From assembly GCA_035532215.1 (NCBI GenBank), contig DATKRK010000230.1, forward strand, positions 1-9,614: a DNA stretch of 9,614 nucleotides, given 5' to 3'. Both the position numbers and the translations under genes were made by a program. Every line of letters begins with the position of its first letter. The stretch's first letter is position 1. The notes below the pieces were generated by a model. That model did not search any database and was not told the origin of the DNA. It saw only the letters and a program-made list of their open reading frames with translations. Below are positions 5,149 through 9,614 of this stretch, piece after piece. The DNA comes from JAICIG01 sp035532215 (GTDB lineage: Bacteria > Planctomycetota > Planctomycetia > Pirellulales > JAICIG01).

Positions 5149-6258
5149 ATGGGCGATTTGGACATCAACGTCGAGCATTGCACGGCGCGGCAGCAGCGGC
5201 TGCTGGCGGTGATGCGGCGGGAAAATCTCGATTTGGCGATCGTGCTGAAGCCGGAACACGTGCAATGGCTGACCGGCCCCCGCTTTCCCTGGCTGCTGGA
5301 CGCCGCGGCCTTGTTGACGATCGACGGCCGCGCGGCGCTCGTGGCGCCGCGGCCGACGCCGGTCGCCGCCGCCGAAGACGTGCTGACCTACGAGTCGAAC
5401 CGCTGTTCGACCTTGCGCAACGATCAGCGGCAGGCATGCTCCGAGGCGCTGGTCAGATATCTCGAAGGCCGGCCCAAGACGCAGCGGATCGGCGTCGAGT
5501 TTTCCGCGTTCGGGCCGTATCTGGCCGAGCAGATCAAGGCCGAGCTGTTCGACGTTGAACCGGAACTTTACCGCCTGCGGCGATTCAAACATCCCGACGA
5601 ATTGGCGCGGCTCAAGAAAGCGATCGCCGGCACGGGGGCCATGTACGCCAAGGCCCGCGAGATCATCGAGGCGGGCATCAGCGAACTGGAAGTCTTCAAC
5701 CAGTTGCAGGCCGCCGCGGTGCGAGAGTTCGGCGAAATGCCGACCGGCACGGGCAACGACTACGCCTGCGGCGAAAAGGGCGGCCCGCCGCGCGACCGCC
5801 AAGCGCAGGACGGCGAGCTGTACATTCTCGATCTCGGTCCAGCCTTCCGCGGCTATTTCGCCGACAATTGCCGGGCGATTTCGGTCAACGGCCGTCCGAC
5901 CGACGCGCAAATGGCGGCCTGGCAACAGATCGCCGCCGTGTTTCCGCTGATCGAACGCACGGTCAAGCCCGGCGTAAGCTGCCGCGAACTGTATCGCACC
6001 GTGCAAGCCCATCTCGACGAGTTGCTGCCCGGCAACTTCGATCACCACCTGGGCCACGGCATCGGCTTGTTTCCGCACGAAGGCCCGCACCTCAACCCGA
6101 GCCTCGAGTGGGACGATGTGTTCGAGGAAGGCGACGTGTTCACCGCCGAGCCAGGGCTCTACACGGCGGAAATGCGGGCCGGCATCCGGCTGGAGAACGA
6201 CTACCTCGTGACGGCGACCGGCGTCGGGCTGCTCAGCGATTTCCCGCTCGAACTATAA
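5149..6258 (+). CDS. M24-family metallopeptidase (Xaa-Pro aminopeptidase/dipeptidase type)
   Basis: This 369-residue protein has a creatinase-like N-terminal domain (about 10-135) followed by the M24 'pita-bread' catalytic domain (about 150-369). All five dinuclear-metal ligands are visible. Asp228 and Asp239 are in YILDLGPAFRGYFAD, His303 is in HLGHGIG, Glu334 is in TAEPGLY and Glu349 is in RLENDY. Enzymes of this family remove an N-terminal residue before proline or split Xaa-Pro dipeptides in the cytosol. No signal peptide is seen. Which substrate class applies cannot be decided from sequence alone; the closest labels are PepP and PepQ. The start at ATG 5149 is set by AGGGAG five bases upstream. 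It is transcribed away from psd, and 78 bases separate it from the next gene on the same strand. Confidence 0.9.
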   Translation: MGDLDINVEHCTARQQRLLAVMRRENLDLAIVLKPEHVQWLTGPRFPWLLDAAALLTIDGRAALVAPRPTPVAAAEDVLTYESNRCSTLRNDQRQACSEALVRYLEGRPKTQRIGVEFSAFGPYLAEQIKAELFDVEPELYRLRRFKHPDELARLKKAIAGTGAMYAKAREIIEAGISELEVFNQLQAAAVREFGEMPTGTGNDYACGEKGGPPRDRQAQDGELYILDLGPAFRGYFADNCRAISVNGRPTDAQMAAWQQIAAVFPLIERTVKPGVSCRELYRTVQAHLDELLPGNFDHHLGHGIGLFPHEGPHLNPSLEWDDVFEEGDVFTAEPGLYTAEMRAGIRLENDYLVTATGVGLLSDFPLEL

Positions 6259-6336
6259 CCCGGCTGACTCATGGCGGCTCCACCGTATTAGGCTAAAGCA
6301 TAACCTATTAACTGCGACCTAACCGAGGCAACGAAG

Positions 6337-9300
6337 ATGAAGCGTCTATTGCGATCCGCTCTGAGGCAAGCATGGGCGGCGGCGATCGCCGCGCCGCTTG
6401 TGGCCGCCGGGGCCTCGGCCGACGAGTTTCCGCAGCCCTACGACAGCGAAACCGATCTCTCGGCGCCGCGGTTGGCGCCGGCGGAAGCCGCGGAAGCGTT
6501 TCGCACGCCCGAAGGGTTTCATGTCGGCGTGTTCGCCTCGGAACCCGACGTATCCAACCCGATCGCGGTCGCCTGGGACGTCCGCGGACGGTTGTGGGTG
6601 GCCGAGAACTTCACCTATGCCGAGCGACCCAAGAAGTTCGACTTGGAATTGCGCGACCGCGTGCTGATCTTCGCCGATCGCGACGGCGACGGTCGCTTCG
6701 ACGAGCGGCGCGTGTTTCTCGACAATGTCCAGCGGCTGACGAGCATCGAGGTCGGCCGCGGGGGCGTGTGGCTGATGTGCCCGCCGCAGTTGCTGTTCGT
6801 GCCTGATGCCGACGGCGACGACCTGCCCGACGGCCCGGTCGAAGCGGTGCTCGAAGGCTTTACCGTTCCCGCCGAAAGCTTTCACAATTTCGCCAACGGC
6901 CTGCGCTTCGGCCCCGACGGCTGGCTCTATGGCCGTTGCGGCGCCTCGGCGCCCGGCACGATCCGCCGGGCCGACGCGCCCGAAGCTTTTCAGGTTCCGC
7001 TGCGCGGCGGCGTGTGGCGTTACCATCCCGAGCAAACGCAGTTCGAAGCCCTGTGCCACGGCACGACCAACCCCTGGGGGCACGATTGGGACGAGCACGG
7101 CGAGGCGTTCTTCATCAACACGGTCAACGGCCATCTGTGGCACCTGATTCCCGGCGCCCATTTGCGGCGGCCGCATACGATCAACGCCAACTCGCTGGTC
7201 TACGAGCCGATCGAAACGCACGCCGACCACTGGCACTGGGACACCGGCAAGGATTGGGTCGATTCGCGCAAGGCGACCGGCGAGCACGACCGCCTGGGCG
7301 GCGGCCACGCCCACGTCGGCATGACGATCTATCTCGGCGAGCAGTGGCCGGCCGAATATCGAGGGCGGCTATTCACGCTGAATCAGCACGGCCGGCGGAT
7401 GAACGTCGACCGGCTCCAGCGCGAGGGGAGCGGCTACGTCGGCCGGCACGAGCCCGACATGCTGCACGCCGGCGACAAGTGGTTCCGCGGGGTCGAAGTG
7501 ACCTACGGGCCCGACGGCGGCGTGTACCTGATCGATTGGAGCGACACGGGCGAGTGCCACGAGGCGACCGGCGTACATCGCACTTCGGGCCGCATCTACA
7601 AGGTGACGCACGGCAAGGCGCCTCGCGGCGTGCCGCCCGATCTGACCACGGCGCCGGCGCTCGAGATCCTTGTCGCCCTGCACAGCGAAGAAAACAAGAA
7701 CGAATGGTACGCCCGTGCTGCGCGCCGCGAGTTGATCGATCGTGCGGCGCGCGGCGACGATATCCATCAGGCCCTGATGATCCTCGGCACGCTGCTCGAC
7801 GCGGACGATCAGCCGCTGACGCGGTTGCGCGCCTTGTGGACGCTGTATGCCTGCGACGCCCTTTCGAAAGTGCAACTCCTCGGCTTGCTGCACGATGCCG
7901 ACGAGCACGTGCGCACCTGGGCCGTGCGATTGCTCGCCGACGATCTGCCGCTCGATACGGCGTTGGGCGAGGCGCGAGCGGCGCTGGGCTCGATCAAGCC
8001 GCACGTCCTCGATGCGCTCGTCGGCCTCGCCCGCGATGACGACTCGGCTCTCGTGCGGCTGGGCTTGGCTTCGACTTTGCAACGTTTGCCGCCGGCCGAT
8101 CGGCCGCAGTTGGCCGCGGCCCTGCTGGCTCGCGAGGAAGACGCCGGCGACCACAACCTGCCGAAGCTGATTTGGTACGGGCTGATTCCGCTGGCCAAAC
8201 ACGCGCCGCAAGCGCTGGCGCCGCTGGCGGTCGAGGCGAAGCTGCCGCTGGTCCGCACGTGGATTGCGCGACGCTACGGCGAACTGGCGACCAGGCAGCC
8301 CGAGTTGCTCGCCGAGCTGCTCAAGCAAGCAACCGCTAAGTCCGCGGAAGTCCGCCGCGACATCGCTCTCGGCGCCGTCGTCGGGCTGGCCGGACAGCAC
8401 AAGGCGCCGGCGCCCGAGAGTTGGCCGGCGTTTTTGGCGTCGTTCGACGAACCGACGGCCGAATTGCAGGCCGCGCTGCAAACGCTGGGCGTGGTATTCG
8501 GCGACGGCCGGGCGCTCGACGAAGTTCGCCGACTGGCGCTCGACGGCCAGGCCGACATCGAAATGCGCCGCTCGGCGTTGGCCACGTTGATCGAAGCCCG
8601 GCCGCCGGAGTTGCGCGAGATTTGCGAGAAGCTGCTCAAGGTGCGGTTTTTGAACACGACGGCGCTGGCCGGCTTGGCCCGGTTCGACGATCCGGAGATC
8701 GGCCGCCAACTGGCCAGCAGCTATAAGAGCTTTCACCATACGGAGCGGGCCGCCGTGATCGAGACTTTGGCCTCTCGGCCGAGTTTCGCCGCCGCGCTGT
8801 TGGAACAGATGGCCGCCGACGCCATTCCGCGCACCGAGTTGAGCGCCGTGCAGGCCCGGCAAATTCGCAGCTTCGACAACGCCCAACTGACGGAGCGGCT
8901 GGCCGAAGTCTGGGGAGAACTGCGCGATTCGCCCCAGGAAAAGCAGGAGCTGATCGATCGCCTGAAGCGCGAGCTTTCGCCCGAGCGACTGGCCGCAGCC
9001 GACAAGAGCCGCGGGCGAGGGCTGTTCGTTAAGTCGTGCGCCGCGTGCCACCGGCTGTTCGGGGCCGGCGGCGAGATTGGCCCCGACCTGACCGGCGCCA
9101 ATCGCAAGAACCTCGACTACCTGCTGTCGAACGTCGTCGATCCGAGCGCCGTCGTGAGCAAAGATTTCTTGATGTCGGTGCTGGCATTGGCCGACGGCCG
9201 CGTGGTCAACGGCATCGTCGTCGCCGAAAGCGAGGCGGCCGTCACGGTGCAAACGGCCCAAGGGCGGCAAACCTTGGCCCGCGACGAGATCGACCAGCGG

Positions 9301-9411
9301 GCGCCTTCGAAACTTTCGCTGATGCCCGACGGCCTGCTGCAGCCGCTCTCCGACGCCGAGATCGCCGATCTGGCCGCCTACCTGACGGGCGCCGCGCAGG
9401 TCGAACAGTGA
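6337..9411 (+). CDS. PVC-type secreted heme-binding protein: dehydrogenase-like propeller, HEAT helices, CxxCH cytochrome domain
   Basis: This 1024-residue exported protein has an N-terminal signal sequence with basic residues, a hydrophobic core and an ASA-DE cleavage site after about residue 28. Residues about 40-425 form the 'putative membrane-bound dehydrogenase' domain (TIGR02604 type), probably a beta-propeller. It contains two DxDGD loops (114-122 and 157-165) that resemble calcium sites, and the conserved LIDWSDTGECHE (398-409). Residues about 440-890 are Ala/Leu-rich helical repeats of HEAT type. The C-terminus (about 895-1020) is the 'Pirellula/Verrucomicrobium' heme domain (TIGR02603 type), with CAACH at 901-905 and Met996 as likely distal ligand. 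The family is abundant in planctomycetes and is thought to act in periplasmic redox or carbohydrate breakdown, but the substrate is unknown. GAGG lies eight bases before the ATG. A weak promoter candidate, CTGACT/16 bp/TATTAG, lies in the 78-base gap upstream. Confidence 0.93.
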   Translation: MKRLLRSALRQAWAAAIAAPLVAAGASADEFPQPYDSETDLSAPRLAPAEAAEAFRTPEGFHVGVFASEPDVSNPIAVAWDVRGRLWVAENFTYAERPKKFDLELRDRVLIFADRDGDGRFDERRVFLDNVQRLTSIEVGRGGVWLMCPPQLLFVPDADGDDLPDGPVEAVLEGFTVPAESFHNFANGLRFGPDGWLYGRCGASAPGTIRRADAPEAFQVPLRGGVWRYHPEQTQFEALCHGTTNPWGHDWDEHGEAFFINTVNGHLWHLIPGAHLRRPHTINANSLVYEPIETHADHWHWDTGKDWVDSRKATGEHDRLGGGHAHVGMTIYLGEQWPAEYRGRLFTLNQHGRRMNVDRLQREGSGYVGRHEPDMLHAGDKWFRGVEVTYGPDGGVYLIDWSDTGECHEATGVHRTSGRIYKVTHGKAPRGVPPDLTTAPALEILVALHSEENKNEWYARAARRELIDRAARGDDIHQALMILGTLLDADDQPLTRLRALWTLYACDALSKVQLLGLLHDADEHVRTWAVRLLADDLPLDTALGEARAALGSIKPHVLDALVGLARDDDSALVRLGLASTLQRLPPADRPQLAAALLAREEDAGDHNLPKLIWYGLIPLAKHAPQALAPLAVEAKLPLVRTWIARRYGELATRQPELLAELLKQATAKSAEVRRDIALGAVVGLAGQHKAPAPESWPAFLASFDEPTAELQAALQTLGVVFGDGRALDEVRRLALDGQADIEMRRSALATLIEARPPELREICEKLLKVRFLNTTALAGLARFDDPEIGRQLASSYKSFHHTERAAVIETLASRPSFAAALLEQMAADAIPRTELSAVQARQIRSFDNAQLTERLAEVWGELRDSPQEKQELIDRLKRELSPERLAAADKSRGRGLFVKSCAACHRLFGAGGEIGPDLTGANRKNLDYLLSNVVDPSAVVSKDFLMSVLALADGRVVNGIVVAESEAAVTVQTAQGRQTLARDEIDQRAPSKLSLMPDGLLQPLSDAEIADLAAYLTGAAQVEQ

Positions 9412-9464
9412 TCGGTTAGGGTGGCTGGGCTGAGGGGATTAGCGACTTTCGGCGGACTTATAGC

Positions 9465-9516
9465 CACGGATGGAACACGGATCGAACACGGATAAGAAAA
9501 AGCTTGCGAATCCGTG
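9465..9516. repeat. Three 11-bp direct repeats with a downstream inverted copy
   Basis: CACGGAT occurs at 9465-9471, 9476-9482 and 9487-9493 with an exact 11-base period (unit CACGGATNGAA). ATCCGTG at 9510-9516 is its inverted copy, which would allow a stem with a 16-base loop. It lies 53 bases after the stop of the large heme protein gene. A-rich rather than T-rich sequence follows on the plus strand, so it does not look like an intrinsic terminator for that gene. Confidence 0.7.
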
Positions 9517-9549
9517 AAAAACCTCGAAAACACGGCAAAAACTGCAATT

Positions 9550-9571
9550 CGTCGGTTGTCGGAAACCGACG
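9550..9571. repeat. Perfect 8-bp inverted repeat
   Basis: CGTCGGTT (9550-9557), six bases, then AACCGACG (9564-9571) form a perfect stem. A-tracts follow on the plus strand. On the minus strand a T-run appears only after eight bases, so it is at best a weak terminator for a gene entering from the right. Confidence 0.6.
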
Positions 9572-9596
9572 AAAACCCTGAAAAACGCTCTCCGCA

Positions 9597-9610
9597 GTTG
9601 TCGCGACAAC
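9597..9610. repeat. Perfect 14-bp palindrome, possible operator
   Basis: GTTGTCGCGACAAC reads identically on both strands with no spacer, the form expected of a site for a dimeric regulator. It lies at the window edge, so any gene it might serve is not visible. No regulator can be named from the sequence. Confidence 0.4.
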
Positions 9611-9614
9611 CGCC

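Noticed and set aside
4000..6090. A 696-codon minus-strand open frame spanning psd and the peptidase
   Set aside because: It runs in another frame of psd and antisense to the M24 gene, both of which have full motif sets. Its translation is Arg/Gly/Ala-rich without domains, as expected from high-GC third positions.
7369..9270. A 633-codon minus-strand open frame inside the heme protein gene
   Set aside because: It is antisense to a gene with recognised domains from end to end. The translation has no motif, and such antisense frames are common in high-GC DNA.

Overview
The window looks like a chromosomal segment from a planctomycete, most likely a Pirellulales-type member of the Planctomycetota. 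The main reason is the 1024-residue secreted protein at 6337-9411. It joins a 'Pirellula/Verrucomicrobium type' membrane-bound dehydrogenase-like propeller to HEAT-type helices and a C-terminal CxxCH heme-binding domain, an architecture typical of the PVC group. High GC content in most genes, modest Shine-Dalgarno sites and several families of short intergenic repeats fit this assignment.

Layout. The left edge (1-138) looks like one end of an IS66-family insertion sequence: it has a GTAA-type terminus and a possible transposase start running off the window. It abuts a minus-strand cassette, read right to left as vsr (2181-1774), a C5-cytosine DNA methyltransferase (1774-605) and a small putative restriction endonuclease (612-115). 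These genes overlap by 1 and 8 bases. The endonuclease appears to have lost its 3' end to the insertion, which would leave methylation and T:G mismatch repair without a working nuclease. The cassette looks less GC-rich than the housekeeping genes to its right, which fits horizontal acquisition.

Next come three housekeeping genes on the minus strand: psd (4976-3921) and pssA (3921-3043), joined by a TGATG overlap, then ribE (2934-2344). psd and pssA encode successive steps of phosphatidylethanolamine synthesis: CDP-diacylglycerol to phosphatidylserine to phosphatidylethanolamine. ribE encodes riboflavin synthase. Between pssA and ribE is a nested palindromic repeat (2955-3043).

Divergent from psd is a plus-strand M24 metallopeptidase (5149-6258), followed by the large heme protein (6337-9411). 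The last 203 bases hold only short repeats and palindromes.

The least explained signal is a set of short arrays with 7-bp periodicity (3943-3970, 3998-4025, 5041-5096). Two of them lie inside the 3' end of psd and encode an apparently non-family C-terminal tail. No RNA gene, CRISPR array or recognisable riboswitch was found, and no stretch longer than 300 bases lacks a gene.
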